DNA of 55,820 nucleotides from an uncultured Clostridia bacterium (GTDB taxonomy: Bacteria > Bacillota > Clostridia > Oscillospirales > Oscillospiraceae): positions 1 through 55,820 of the forward strand of contig CAMNQX010000011.1 in the NCBI GenBank assembly GCA_946550725.1. Reading direction: 5' to 3'. Within the stretch, counting starts at the first letter, position 1; each line of letters begins with the position of its first letter. The notes under the pieces were generated by a model, which was not told the origin of the DNA, did no database searches, and saw only the letters and a program-made list of their open reading frames with translations. Shown here piece by piece: positions 42,759-51,652 of the stretch. The position numbers and the translations under genes were made by a program.

Positions 42759-44126
42759 ATGCGCGAGATCGTCATTTTGGCCGCCGGGACCGGCACAAAA
42801 ATGTTCCCTTACGATGAGGTCGGCTCCAAGACCCTCCGTAAGGCGGCGGGTGACACCATCCTAGGCCATATGCTCCGCAATCTGCGGAGTTTTACCGCCG
42901 CGCCTGTCCATGTGGTCACCCTGCGAACATACTTCGGCGCCGTATCCCGCGCCTGCGCCGCCTTCCCCGGCGTTACCGCCCACGGCATCGACCGCTCTGA
43001 CGGCACCGCCCAGAGCCTTTTGGCCGGGTTTTCCTGTCTCGTTGGGGAAGACGCCATGGTGCTGTATGGCGACACCTGGATCGATCCCCGGGATCTTCAG
43101 CGTCTGTGGGAGCAGCCCGCCCCCGCGGCCCTTGTCTATCCTCTGGGTCGCGAACGCGCCGCCGACTGGATCTGCGCCACGGCGGCGGACGGCCGTCTCT
43201 CCTCCATCGGCGCCCACCACCGGGGAAACGGCATGACCCACCGTTTGGCGGCCTATGTCCTGCCCGTTACCTTTTCCGGGCAGCTGGTCATGGCCCCGGA
43301 GTATTTCCCCGGCATGAAGGTGGGGGAAGGCGCACCCCGGGAACCGTACCTGGAAGCCGCCCTCTCCTGCGCTCTGCCGGAAATGCCTGTGGCCTGCGTT
43401 GAGGGCAGCGGCGGCTATTTTGACGTGGACAAGCCCTGGCACCTGCTCCAGCTCAACGAATACCTGGTCCACCGCCTTTGCGGACAGCTCACCGAAACCA
43501 GTCTGGGCGAGGGCAGCGCCATCTCCCCCGCCGCCTCCGTCAACGGCTTTGTCCGCCTTGGCCGGAACAGCTATATCGGGGAGCGGGTGCGGGTAGACGG
43601 CAACCTCATCGTGGGCGATGACACCGTCATCGACAACGGCGCCATCTTTGCCGGCGACGCCGTTGTGGGCAGCGGCACCCGGATCGCCAACTACTGCCAG
43701 ATCTACGACGGCTGTTCCATCGGCGACCACTGCATCCTGGATCACGCCGCCGAGCTGATCGGCGGACTGCTTCAGGATAAGGTGTACCTATACCATTTCT
43801 GCGAGTTTTATGGTATGATCGGTTCATACACCGATCTTGGGGCGGGGACCCTCTGCGGCACCCTCCGTTTTGACGACAACGAGACCCGTCAACGGGTCAA
43901 GGGCCGTGGGGAGCCTTCCTGCGGCGGCTTCGGCGACGCCGTCTATTTGGGCGACTACTGCCGCACCGGGGTGGGCGCGCTGCTGATGCCGGGCAGTCTC
44001 GTCGGCTCATACAGCGTCGTCGGTCCCGGCGTGCTGACCCGGGGGACCGTGCCCCACCGGACCTGCCTCATGCAGGAGCAGCAGCAAATCAAAACCGAAT
44101 GGGGAGAACACAAGTATGGCTGGTAA
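42759..44126 (+). CDS. GlmU-like sugar nucleotidyltransferase
   Basis: The 455-residue protein has IVILAAGTGTKMFPYDEVGSK, a variant of the nucleotidyltransferase loop (usually GTRMxP...PKxL), and AMVLYGDTWID (metal Asp). A left-handed beta helix (about 250-440) has hexapeptides RLGRNSYIGERVRVDGNLIV and GDDTVIDNGAIFAG, as in GlmU acetyltransferase domains. It might make a nucleotide sugar from the salvaged sugar phosphate. Its end overlaps the SIS gene by 11 bases. Confidence 0.83.
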   Translation: MREIVILAAGTGTKMFPYDEVGSKTLRKAAGDTILGHMLRNLRSFTAAPVHVVTLRTYFGAVSRACAAFPGVTAHGIDRSDGTAQSLLAGFSCLVGEDAMVLYGDTWIDPRDLQRLWEQPAPAALVYPLGRERAADWICATAADGRLSSIGAHHRGNGMTHRLAAYVLPVTFSGQLVMAPEYFPGMKVGEGAPREPYLEAALSCALPEMPVACVEGSGGYFDVDKPWHLLQLNEYLVHRLCGQLTETSLGEGSAISPAASVNGFVRLGRNSYIGERVRVDGNLIVGDDTVIDNGAIFAGDAVVGSGTRIANYCQIYDGCSIGDHCILDHAAELIGGLLQDKVYLYHFCEFYGMIGSYTDLGAGTLCGTLRFDDNETRQRVKGRGEPSCGGFGDAVYLGDYCRTGVGALLMPGSLVGSYSVVGPGVLTRGTVPHRTCLMQEQQQIKTEWGEHKYGW

Positions 44127-44859
44127 AACACAGGATCAACTTTACGACGAATTCTATGCCCGCACGACCCAGCAGCTGGACGCGCTGCAGCAGACCCAGC
44201 GGGAGGCCGTAAAGCAAGCCGCCGGGGTCATCTACGGCGCGCTGGCGGCCGGTCACCGCTTCTTTGTCACCGGCACCGGGCACTCCCATATGCTGGCGGA
44301 GGAGTTCTACACCCGGGCAGGGGGGCTGGCCTCGGTCATTCCCATTCTGCCCACCGAATTCCTCCTCCATGAGCATCCCTTGAAAAGCACCGTGGTGGAG
44401 CGGCTGGCCGCCTACGCCCCGGTCATCTTTGAGGTGTACGGCCTCCAGGCGGGGGACGTGCTCCTCATCGCCTCCAACTCCGGCCGCAACGGCCTTCCGG
44501 TGGAGCTGGCCATGGAGGCGAAGGCGCGGGGGCTGACCGTCATCGCCATCACCTCCGTCCGAGGCACCGCCGCCCAGACCTCCCGCCATGCCAGCGGGAA
44601 AAAACTCTGGGAGGTGGCGGACGTGGTGCTGGACAACTGCAGCGTAGAGGGCGACGCCTGCTGCACCGTGGATGAAAACGGACAGCGCATGGGCGCGCTG
44701 TCCACCATCACGGGGGCCTATCTGGTCCAGCAGCTGAGCATGGCGGTGGCCGCCGCCTTCCTGGCCGACGGCCAACAGCCCCCTGTCTTTATGAGTTCCA
44801 ACGTGGACGGCGGGGACGCGGTCAACCGCGACCTGTTCCGCCACTTCTATCACGTTTGA
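44116..44859 (+). CDS. SIS-domain phosphosugar-binding protein (UPF0309-like)
   Basis: The 247-residue protein has RFFVTGTGHSHMLAEEFYTR and LLIASNSGRNGLPVELAMEA, the paired SIS phosphosugar-binding loops. It is like UPF0309 and is not a MurQ etherase: the MurQ TSGRLGVLD motif is absent. It may isomerise or bind an amino-sugar phosphate. It is last in the locus and overlaps the nucleotidyltransferase gene by 11 bases. Confidence 0.85.
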   Translation: MAGKTQDQLYDEFYARTTQQLDALQQTQREAVKQAAGVIYGALAAGHRFFVTGTGHSHMLAEEFYTRAGGLASVIPILPTEFLLHEHPLKSTVVERLAAYAPVIFEVYGLQAGDVLLIASNSGRNGLPVELAMEAKARGLTVIAITSVRGTAAQTSRHASGKKLWEVADVVLDNCSVEGDACCTVDENGQRMGALSTITGAYLVQQLSMAVAAAFLADGQQPPVFMSSNVDGGDAVNRDLFRHFYHV

Positions 44860-44862
44860 CCA

Positions 44863-44958
44863 AACGGCATCCCTTCCACATTCCACCCTGTGCCGTTTGA
44901 ATCATCCTCCCTCCAACGTAAGGCCCCCGGCGGGATGTCCGCCGGGGGCCTTACCCTG
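44863..44958. terminator. two hairpins between SIS and asnB genes
   Basis: AAACGGCA ... TGCCGTTT (about 44864-44900) and GTAAGGCCCCCGGCGG-gatgt-CCGCCGGGGGCCTTAC (44920-44955) lie between converging genes. The second is very strong and can end transcripts from both sides. Confidence 0.78.
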
Positions 44959-44985
44959 TTCTGCGCCGGAGGAACCCGGCGCTTT

Positions 44986-46830
44986 TTATTGCTTTTCGGC
45001 GAAAAACTGCTCGTACCACTCCAGGAAGCAGTACACCGTGAAGATGCGCTTCATGCCGCCGTTGTGCCCAGCCTTGTGGTCGTCCAGCAGCGCCAGCAGA
45101 GCGTCCCGGTTGAAATACCGCGCTGCCGTCTCGCTCTCGAACCGGGCTTTCACCCGGCCATAGAACTCGTCCCGCCGCAGCCAGTCGTTCAGCGGGGTGA
45201 TGAACCCGATCTTGGGCATCTTGGCCGACTTCTCCGGCAGCACCTTTCCCGCCGCCCGGCGCAGGGCCACCTTGGTCATTCCCTTCTCCACCCGGAACTT
45301 GGACGGGATGGAGGTGGCCACCTCCAGCATCTCCTTGTCCAGGAAGGGCACCCGCAGCTCCAGTGACGCGGCCATGGACATCTTATCCGCCTTTTGGAGG
45401 ATGTCGTAGGGCAGCCACGCCCGCATATCCACATACTGCATCCGCGTCACCTCGTCCTCCCCGCTCGCGGCGTCGAAGTAGGGCTTGGTGAGGGTGTGAG
45501 GCGGGATCTTTTCGTAGCCCTCATGGAGATACTTGGAAAGCTCCGAATACTGGAAGTTATAATTGTTGCGGATATAACGCTTTTCCAGGGGGAGCCGTCC
45601 CCGGGTGAGGAAGCGCTGGCCGTGGAATTTAGGCAGCTTGGCGGCGATGCCTCCCGCCAAATTCCGCAGAGGCCCCGGCACCTTCATATACTTCTCAAAG
45701 TCCAGGCACTCAATATAGTAGTTGTACCCGCCGAACAGCTCGTCCGCCCCCTCCCCGGACAGTACCACCGTCACATACTGGCTGGCCATCTGGGTCAGGT
45801 AATAGAGAGGTACGGCGGAGGGGTTGGGCAGAGGCTCGTCCATGTGGTACTGCACCTTGGGCACCGCGTCGAAGAAGTCCCGGGCGGTGATGGTGCGGGT
45901 GATGCACTCCACCCCGATCTTCTCGGCCAGCTCGGTGGCGTGGGAAAGCTCGCTGTACTGTTCCTCGGCGTAGCCGATGGAGAAGGCCCGCACGGGCATA
46001 TCATCCCGGAGGAGACGGGTGACGTAGGAGGAATCCACCCCCGAGCTGAGAAAGCACCCTACCTCCACGTCGGCGATGCGGTGGGCGCGGCAGGAGCCGC
46101 GGAAGGTCTCTTCAATGAGGTCCTCCCACTCCTCCATGGTCTTGGTGTCGTCGATGTGGTATTTGATCTCGAAATAGGGCTTGCTCACAAAGCCGCGGCC
46201 GTCCAGGGTGAACATCTGCCCCGCCGGGAGCTTTTTCACCCCCTCAAACAGGGTCTCCTCGTTGGGGATGTACTCAAAGCACAGGTAGGTGGGCAGCCAC
46301 TTTTCCGCGAACACCGGCTTGAATTTGGGGTGAGGGTAGAAGGACTTGATCTCGCTGCCGTAGAGGAAGGCCCCGTCCTTCTCATAATAATAGAAGGGCT
46401 TGATGCCGAAAATGTCCCTGGCGCCGAACATCCTGCCCTTGGCCCGGTCGTAGATCACAAAGGCGAACATCCCCCGCAGCTTGCGGGGCAGGTCCTCCCC
46501 CCACTCCTCGTAGCCGTGGAGGACCACCTCGGTGTCGGTGTTGGTGGAAAACACGTGGCCCTTGGCCTCCAGCTCCTTACGCAGGGCCTGGAAGTTGTAG
46601 ATCTCCCCGTTGAAGGTGATGACCACGCTCTTGTCCTCGTTAAAGATGGGCTGGGTGCCGCCCTCCAGGTCGATGATGGACAGCCGCCGGAAGCCCAGAG
46701 CCACCGGTCCCTCCACAAAATACCCCTCGGAGTCAGGCCCCCGGTGGATGATCTTGTCCGCCATGGCCTTGACGGTGGCGTCGGCGTTATAGTTGATGGT
46801 GTTATCCCAAAATCCCACGATGCCGCACAT
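44986..46830 (-). CDS. asnB: asparagine synthetase (glutamine-hydrolysing)
   Basis: The 614-residue protein starts MCGIVGFWDN, with the N-terminal nucleophile Cys after Met removal, then the glutaminase domain (GPDSEGYFVEG, ITFNGEIYNF). The synthetase domain has FLSSGVDSSYV (PP-loop). AsnB-type enzymes make Asn or amidate cell wall components (AsnB of Bacillus subtilis amidates meso-DAP; AsnH amidates D-Asp). It follows an ATP-grasp ligase gene by 20 bases, which favours a cell-wall role as an inference. Confidence 0.93.
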   Translation of the reverse strand: MCGIVGFWDNTINYNADATVKAMADKIIHRGPDSEGYFVEGPVALGFRRLSIIDLEGGTQPIFNEDKSVVITFNGEIYNFQALRKELEAKGHVFSTNTDTEVVLHGYEEWGEDLPRKLRGMFAFVIYDRAKGRMFGARDIFGIKPFYYYEKDGAFLYGSEIKSFYPHPKFKPVFAEKWLPTYLCFEYIPNEETLFEGVKKLPAGQMFTLDGRGFVSKPYFEIKYHIDDTKTMEEWEDLIEETFRGSCRAHRIADVEVGCFLSSGVDSSYVTRLLRDDMPVRAFSIGYAEEQYSELSHATELAEKIGVECITRTITARDFFDAVPKVQYHMDEPLPNPSAVPLYYLTQMASQYVTVVLSGEGADELFGGYNYYIECLDFEKYMKVPGPLRNLAGGIAAKLPKFHGQRFLTRGRLPLEKRYIRNNYNFQYSELSKYLHEGYEKIPPHTLTKPYFDAASGEDEVTRMQYVDMRAWLPYDILQKADKMSMAASLELRVPFLDKEMLEVATSIPSKFRVEKGMTKVALRRAAGKVLPEKSAKMPKIGFITPLNDWLRRDEFYGRVKARFESETAARYFNRDALLALLDDHKAGHNGGMKRIFTVYCFLEWYEQFFAEKQ

Positions 46831-46850
46831 GGTTCGGCCTCCTTACGGTG

Positions 46851-48107
46851 TTACTGGCGGAACTTTTTCCGCTGTTTGAGCATGAAATAGGCGGGATAGA
46901 GCCGCCGGACAAAGTTTTTCTCCCCCGCGTAGGCCAGGGGGTCGTGGACGCAGCTCTTCTTCTGAATGGAGGGGCAGAACGCCGCCGCCAGTCCAGAGGG
47001 ATCGCCTCCCCTGGCGTACAGCTCCACCACCCGCTGCCGCAGAGCGTCGTCCTTGATGTAGGTGGTGAGCACATCCTTGGGCACTACGGTGTAAAGGCTC
47101 TCGGTGTTGTCCGCCACGACCTCCCCCTCAAACTCCTTCTCATAAATGAGGTCGTCCACCATCCACTTCACCGCATTAAAGCCGCTGCCGGTGATGTAGA
47201 AGTTGCTTCGGCCCAGGCGGGTGTTGATCTCGAAGAAGCGGAAGGAGCCGTCCCGGCTGTCGTACTTGATGTCGAAGTTGGCAAAGCCGGTATAGCCCAC
47301 GTGCTCCAAAAACCGCCTGGCGTGCTCCATCAGCTCCCGGTCCACGTCGTTGAGGATGGCCACGGGGTTGCCCACCCCCATAGCGGCGTTGTCCTCCAGC
47401 AGACAGTGGCCGCTGGAAAAGAAACGGCATTTCCCGTGGCGGTCGCAGTAGACGGTGAGGATGTGCATGTTGTAGTCCAGCCCGGGAATGGTGTCCTGGA
47501 TGAGGAACTTGTAGTCGTAGCCGCTGGCGCGCAGCTTGTCCAGCATGGCGGACAGCTCCGCCTCGTCCTTCATGCGAAACACCTTTTTCTTCCCCTCGAA
47601 CTTGGCGTAGTGGTACGCCGCCGAGGAGGCGGGCTTGGCGATCACCGGGTAGGGGAAGTCGAAGTCCAGAGGCTGGGGGGCAGAGCAGTCGTAGACAAAG
47701 GTTTTAGGGTAAGGCACGCCCACCTCTTCGCAGATCTGATAGAAGGAGTCCTTCAGCACCAGACGGTCCAGCAGCTCCAGGTCGATGTAGGGGATGACGT
47801 ACTCCCCCTCCAGCTCCGCCTTGTGCTCTACGATGAGGCGCACATACCAGTCCCCGCAGGCCAGCAGCAGCCGCTTTTTGCCGGGGTAGCGCGCCGCGAT
47901 CTCGTGGAGCCGCTCCACAAAGCGTTCTTTGTTGTCCATGTCGGGCACGACGATGTTTTCAATGATGCTGGAGCGGGAGACCATCACGCTCTTGCGCATA
48001 CTCACCGCCACCGACTGGATCCCATATTCCTCGTGGAAGCTCCGGGCCAGAGAGTAGGTGGTGATGTCCCCGCCCAGGATGACCGGCACAAATTCTGTTT
48101 CTCTCAT
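46851..48107 (-). CDS. ATP-grasp carboxylate-amine ligase
   Basis: The 418-residue protein has the ATP-grasp core: YPVIAKPASSAAYHYAKFEGKK-type Lys loop (about 155-175), FLIQDTIPGLDYNM, then FANFDIKYDSRDGSFRFFEINTRLGRSNF, with metal-binding Glu and Asn. Such proteins next to AsnB-like genes can be D-aspartate ligases (AslFm class) that build the interpeptide bridge, but the sequence does not fix the substrate. First gene of a two-gene operon. Confidence 0.85.
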   Translation of the reverse strand: MRETEFVPVILGGDITTYSLARSFHEEYGIQSVAVSMRKSVMVSRSSIIENIVVPDMDNKERFVERLHEIAARYPGKKRLLLACGDWYVRLIVEHKAELEGEYVIPYIDLELLDRLVLKDSFYQICEEVGVPYPKTFVYDCSAPQPLDFDFPYPVIAKPASSAAYHYAKFEGKKKVFRMKDEAELSAMLDKLRASGYDYKFLIQDTIPGLDYNMHILTVYCDRHGKCRFFSSGHCLLEDNAAMGVGNPVAILNDVDRELMEHARRFLEHVGYTGFANFDIKYDSRDGSFRFFEINTRLGRSNFYITGSGFNAVKWMVDDLIYEKEFEGEVVADNTESLYTVVPKDVLTTYIKDDALRQRVVELYARGGDPSGLAAAFCPSIQKKSCVHDPLAYAGEKNFVRRLYPAYFMLKQRKKFRQ

Positions 48108-48152
48108 GTCCTCATCTCCTGATCTCCAAACGTACCCAGTATATTATGCTAT

Positions 48153-48181
48153 ATTGTACCCCATTCCGCCGCCGTTGTCCA
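48153..48181 (-). promoter_or_regulatory. promoter of the ATP-grasp/asnB operon
   Basis: On the minus strand TGGACA (48176-48181), 17 bases and TACAAT (48153-48158) precede the ATP-grasp start by 46 bases. It partly abuts the 3' end of gpr (stop at 48188). Confidence 0.6.
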
Positions 48182-48187
48182 GCAGTT

Positions 48188-49072
48188 TCACTCCACCATT
48201 CCCTCCATGTCCTCCAGGGTCAGTCCCCTCTGCACCGCCAGGTTCACCGCGTAGCCGATAAGCTTGCCGCACTCCGCCACCCGCTCGTCGATGTCCCTTG
48301 TGGTCACGAAGGCCCCGCCGGGGGCCAGGGCCTCCGGCTCCAGCTCCCCCTGGCCTGCCTCCTCCAGCGCGTCCCGGACCAGAGTGTTCACGTCCACCAC
48401 CGTAGGCACCCCCACGGCGATGACAGGCACGCCCAGAGTCTCCCGGTTCAGCGCCTTGCGGCAGTTCCCCACCCCCGCGCCGGGAGAAATGCCCGTGTTG
48501 GTGAGCTGCACGGTGGTGCAAAGGCGCTTCATGCTCTGGGACGCCAAAGCGTCCACGGCGATGACGCAGTCGGGGCGCAGCTCCGCCGCCACCGCCTTCA
48601 CCAGGTCCACGCTCTCCACCCCCGTGGTACCCAGCACCCCCGCCGACAACGCCGCCAGGGGGCGAAAGCTGCCGAACACCTGGGGAAGCTGGTCCACCAG
48701 ATGGCGGGTCACCAGCAGGTGGTCGTGGGTCAGGGGGCCGACGGCGTCGGGGGTGATGGCCCGGTTGCCAAGGCCCACCGCCAGCACCGTCCCCGTCCCC
48801 TGAGGCAGCAGCTTGGCCAGCTCCGCCGCCAGCGTCCCGCAGGCGCGCTGAAAGCCCTCGTCCTCCCGCCGCCGCACCGTGCCCAGGTCCAACGTCACAT
48901 ACCGCCCCATGGGCTTGCCCACCTTCTCGGCGGCCTCAGGGGTGCGGATCTCCACCGCCGTCACCGTCACCCCGTCCTCCACCGTCTCCTCGCTCCAAAC
49001 TCCTTCCAGCGTGGCCGTGCCCTGTACCGCCTGGGCCGCCTCCAGCGCCAGGTCCGTCCGTCTCTCCAGCAT
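48188..49072 (-). CDS. gpr: GPR spore germination protease
   Basis: GPR starts SASP breakdown at germination. The 294-residue protein has RRTDLALEA at the start, then VTLDLGTV, VLAVGLGNRAITPDAVGPL, VLGTTGVESVDLV, DCVIAVDALASQS and QLTNTGISPGAGVGN. It is slightly shorter than B. subtilis GPR. The SASP substrate gene lies at 20432-20695. ATG 49072 has AAGGAG upstream; the TTG before it is not needed. Confidence 0.92.
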   Translation of the reverse strand: MLERRTDLALEAAQAVQGTATLEGVWSEETVEDGVTVTAVEIRTPEAAEKVGKPMGRYVTLDLGTVRRREDEGFQRACGTLAAELAKLLPQGTGTVLAVGLGNRAITPDAVGPLTHDHLLVTRHLVDQLPQVFGSFRPLAALSAGVLGTTGVESVDLVKAVAAELRPDCVIAVDALASQSMKRLCTTVQLTNTGISPGAGVGNCRKALNRETLGVPVIAVGVPTVVDVNTLVRDALEEAGQGELEPEALAPGGAFVTTRDIDERVAECGKLIGYAVNLAVQRGLTLEDMEGMVE

Positions 49073-49143
49073 CAAATTTTCTCCTTTCTTGTGGTTCTGT
49101 CCTTTAGTTTGCCCGCCGCGAGAAAATTTTTCCCAAAAAGGGC

Positions 49144-49172
49144 TTGCAATTCGGCCGCGAAGATGCTAAAAT
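49144..49172 (+). promoter_or_regulatory. rpsT promoter
   Basis: TTGCAA (49144-49149), 17 bases, TAAAAT (49167-49172), then a 60-base leader to the start. Confidence 0.8.
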
Positions 49173-49242
49173 ACAGGTCTGTATGATGCAAACAAGATTT
49201 TTCGCCTGATATAAGATTTGGCGTATCAAGGAGGTGTTTGGT

Positions 49243-49506
49243 TTGCCGAATATTAAATCCGCCAAGAAGCGCGTCCTGGTCAACAAGACCAAGGCCGAGC
49301 AGAACAAGGCCGCCCGCTCCGCTCTGCGGACCGACCTGAAGCGGTTCCAGACCGCCGTCGCCGACGGCGACAAGACCGCCGCCGCCAGCGCGTATGCCGT
49401 GGCCGTCAAGGCCGTGGACAAGGCCGCCGCCCATGGCCTCATCCACCGCAACAACGCCGCGCGCAAAAAGAGCGGTCTCACCCTGCGGCTCAACAAGCTG
49501 GCTTGA
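49243..49506 (+). CDS. rpsT: 30S ribosomal protein S20
   Basis: The 87-residue basic protein starts with PNIKSAKKRVLVNKTKAEQ and has HGLIHRNNAARKKSGLTLR near the end, the S20 pattern. AGGAGGTG stands 7 bases before TTG 49243, so a TTG start is likely; the GTG in frame at 49234 overlaps the Shine-Dalgarno. S20 binds 16S rRNA. Confidence 0.95.
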   Translation: MPNIKSAKKRVLVNKTKAEQNKAARSALRTDLKRFQTAVADGDKTAAASAYAVAVKAVDKAAAHGLIHRNNAARKKSGLTLRLNKLA

Positions 49507-49517
49507 TGGATGCGTAA

Positions 49518-49551
49518 AAAGGCCGTCTGCGTTTGTGCAGACGGTTTTTTT
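49518..49551 (+). terminator. rpsT terminator
   Basis: CCGTCTGC-gtttgt-GCAGACGG, then TTTTTTTCG: intrinsic terminator between rpsT and the shikimate kinase gene. Confidence 0.88.
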
Positions 49552-49578
49552 CGCGAAAGCGGACGGGAGGAGAGCAGC

Positions 49579-50082
49579 ATGGAAAACATCACCTTAATTG
49601 GAATGCCCGGTTCAGGGAAAAGTACCGTTGGCGTGGTGCTGGCGAAAACCCTGGGCTTCTCCTTCCTGGACGTGGACCTGGTGATCCAGGAGCGGCAGGG
49701 CAAGCTCCTTCAGGAGCTTCTCAACTCCCTGGGGACGGAAGCCTTCCTGGACCTGGAGGGAGAGACCATCCGCTCCCTGCGGCCCCAAAACACCGTTCTG
49801 GCACCCGGCGGCAGCTGCGTCCTGCGCCAGGACGCCATGGAGCATTTGAAGTCCCTGGGCAAGGTGGTTTACCTCCGTCTGGACTTCCCCGCGCTGGAAG
49901 CGCGCATCCATAATCTGGCCACCCGGGGCATCGCCTTCGCCCCTGGCCAGACTCTGCGGGACGTGTACGACCAACGCGCTCCCCTCTATGCGCGGTGGGC
50001 TGACGCGACGGTGGATGTGAGTCCCGTCCAAGATCCCGCAGCTACGCTGGAGGCCGTCCGGGCGGCGGTGAACGCCCTATGA
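49579..50082 (+). CDS. aroK: shikimate kinase
   Basis: The 167-residue kinase phosphorylates shikimate for aromatic biosynthesis. Walker A is IGMPGSGKSTVGVVLAKTLG, DVDLVI is the substrate Asp, and VLAPGGSCVL matches the GGG shikimate loop (with GGS). ATG 49579 follows GGGAGG. Its last 4 bases overlap the start of the membrane protein gene. RGIAF in place of the usual RPLL in the lid is a small departure. Confidence 0.83.
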   Translation: MENITLIGMPGSGKSTVGVVLAKTLGFSFLDVDLVIQERQGKLLQELLNSLGTEAFLDLEGETIRSLRPQNTVLAPGGSCVLRQDAMEHLKSLGKVVYLRLDFPALEARIHNLATRGIAFAPGQTLRDVYDQRAPLYARWADATVDVSPVQDPAATLEAVRAAVNAL

Positions 50083-51611
50083 CGAGGCCGGGGCTTCCCA
50101 CCGCCAAGCAGAACGGACTGCGGCAGGCGGTATTCTTCACCTTCCTCTTTGGTTTTGTGGCCCACGGCTTCCGGTTCCTCCGGTTGGATTTTGCCCACGA
50201 CGCCACCTTGGTCTACCAGAGCGACGACGTATGGCAGATCCGCCTGGGGAGATATCTGATGCCCCTCTACGCCCGCCTTCGGGGACAGCTGGTGGCGCCG
50301 CTCTGGGTGGGCGTGCTGGCCCTCAGCTTTTTGGCGCTGGCGGTCTGGCTGGTGTGCCGGCTTTTGGGGCTGGAGCGTCCGGGTGCGGTGGCCCTCGCCG
50401 CCGGACTCATGGTGACCGGCTCCTCTTTTACGTTCTCCAATGCCGCCTACCTCCCATGGTCGGACATCTATATGCTGTCCCTGCTGTGCGCCGTTGCCGC
50501 AGTGTGCCTGTGGCGGCGCTTCCAATGGGGCTTTGTTCCCGCTATGGCGCTCCTTTGTGTCTCCCTGGCCCTCTATTCCAGTTATATCCAGGCCGCCGCC
50601 TTCCTGATGCTGGCGTCGCTGGCCGGAGACTGCCTGACGGAGCCTTGGAGTTGGCGGACCACTTTGGCCCGGGGCGGACGCGCCCTGGCGGCTTTGCTGG
50701 GCGGTCTGATCCTTTACGCTGTGACCTTTCACGCCGTGCTGGCCGTGCTGGGCCTCACCGCCGGGGCGGCCTACAACAGCGTGGCCCATGTGGCCGATCT
50801 GGCGGACGCCAACTACCTCGCCCTGCTGGGCGCCACCTACCGCTCCGCCTGGGACGCTCTTTTGGCGCCTCAAACCTTCCGGCCCGCCCTGGCGGCCGTC
50901 CTCAACGTCCTGTGGCTCGTCAGCGTGATCCCCGCTTTGATCCTCTCCCTCAGGCCTCTGTCCCGCCGGGTCTCCCGGTATGTCATCCTCGCGTTGGCTC
51001 TGGCGCTGATGCCCCTGGGCATCCATGGGATCTACTTTCTCACCATGGGCCGCACCCACGCGCTGATGACCTATCCCATGGTCCTGGCCCCGGTCGCCTG
51101 TCTGGCCCTGTGGCAGAGAGCGGCGTCGGGAGACGCGCCCCGTCCCTGGGCGGCCGGCGGAAAAAACGCCGCCGCGCTGTGTCTGGCCGTGCTCGTCTTC
51201 TGCTCCACCGTTTTCTCCAACCAGGTCTACCTCAAGCAGGCCCTGAACGCCGACAACACCCGCGCCGTCCTCACCCGGCTTCTGGACCGGGTGGAGCAGA
51301 CGCCGGGCTACTGTCCCGGCGAGACCCCCGTCGTTCTGATCGGCGAACTGCAGAACGGCCCCTTGGCGATGGACCGGCCGGGCTTTGAACAGGTGAGCGG
51401 CACGGGGATCGACGGGAACTTTGCCGTGACCAACTATGTCTCCTACGACTACTATTTTGAACAGGTGATGGGCTATCCCATCCACCTGCTCACCCCAGAG
51501 GAAGCGAAGACCTACGCCCAGTGGCCGCAGGTCCAGGCGCTGGGGAGCTTCCCCGCCTCTGACTGCGCCGTCCTGCTCCCGGACGGCACTCTGGCTGTGC
51601 GGCTGTCGTGA
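50079..51611 (+). CDS. GtrII-like glucosyltransferase-domain membrane protein
   Basis: The 510-residue protein has about ten to twelve hydrophobic segments. The first loop [24 protein letters not shown] has acidic residues as in Glucos_trans_II (GtrII) proteins, and [19 protein letters not shown] is also characteristic. It likely moves a lipid-linked glucose onto a surface glycan. Its start overlaps the kinase stop and its stop is 42 bases before the helicase. Confidence 0.75.
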   Translation: MTRPGLPTAKQNGLRQAVFFTFLFGFVAHGFRFLRLDFAHDATLVYQSDDVWQIRLGRYLMPLYARLRGQLVAPLWVGVLALSFLALAVWLVCRLLGLERPGAVALAAGLMVTGSSFTFSNAAYLPWSDIYMLSLLCAVAAVCLWRRFQWGFVPAMALLCVSLALYSSYIQAAAFLMLASLAGDCLTEPWSWRTTLARGGRALAALLGGLILYAVTFHAVLAVLGLTAGAAYNSVAHVADLADANYLALLGATYRSAWDALLAPQTFRPALAAVLNVLWLVSVIPALILSLRPLSRRVSRYVILALALALMPLGIHGIYFLTMGRTHALMTYPMVLAPVACLALWQRAASGDAPRPWAAGGKNAAALCLAVLVFCSTVFSNQVYLKQALNADNTRAVLTRLLDRVEQTPGYCPGETPVVLIGELQNGPLAMDRPGFEQVSGTGIDGNFAVTNYVSYDYYFEQVMGYPIHLLTPEEAKTYAQWPQVQALGSFPASDCAVLLPDGTLAVRLS

Positions 51612-51652
51612 GCCGCCTTTTCGGGAGCCAAACTGCAAGAAGGAACGATGTT

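Noticed and set aside
44116-44859. MurQ etherase
   Set aside because: SIS loops are present but the MurQ signature TSGRLGVLD and the ELSGAGTSG region are missing; it fits UPF0309 better.
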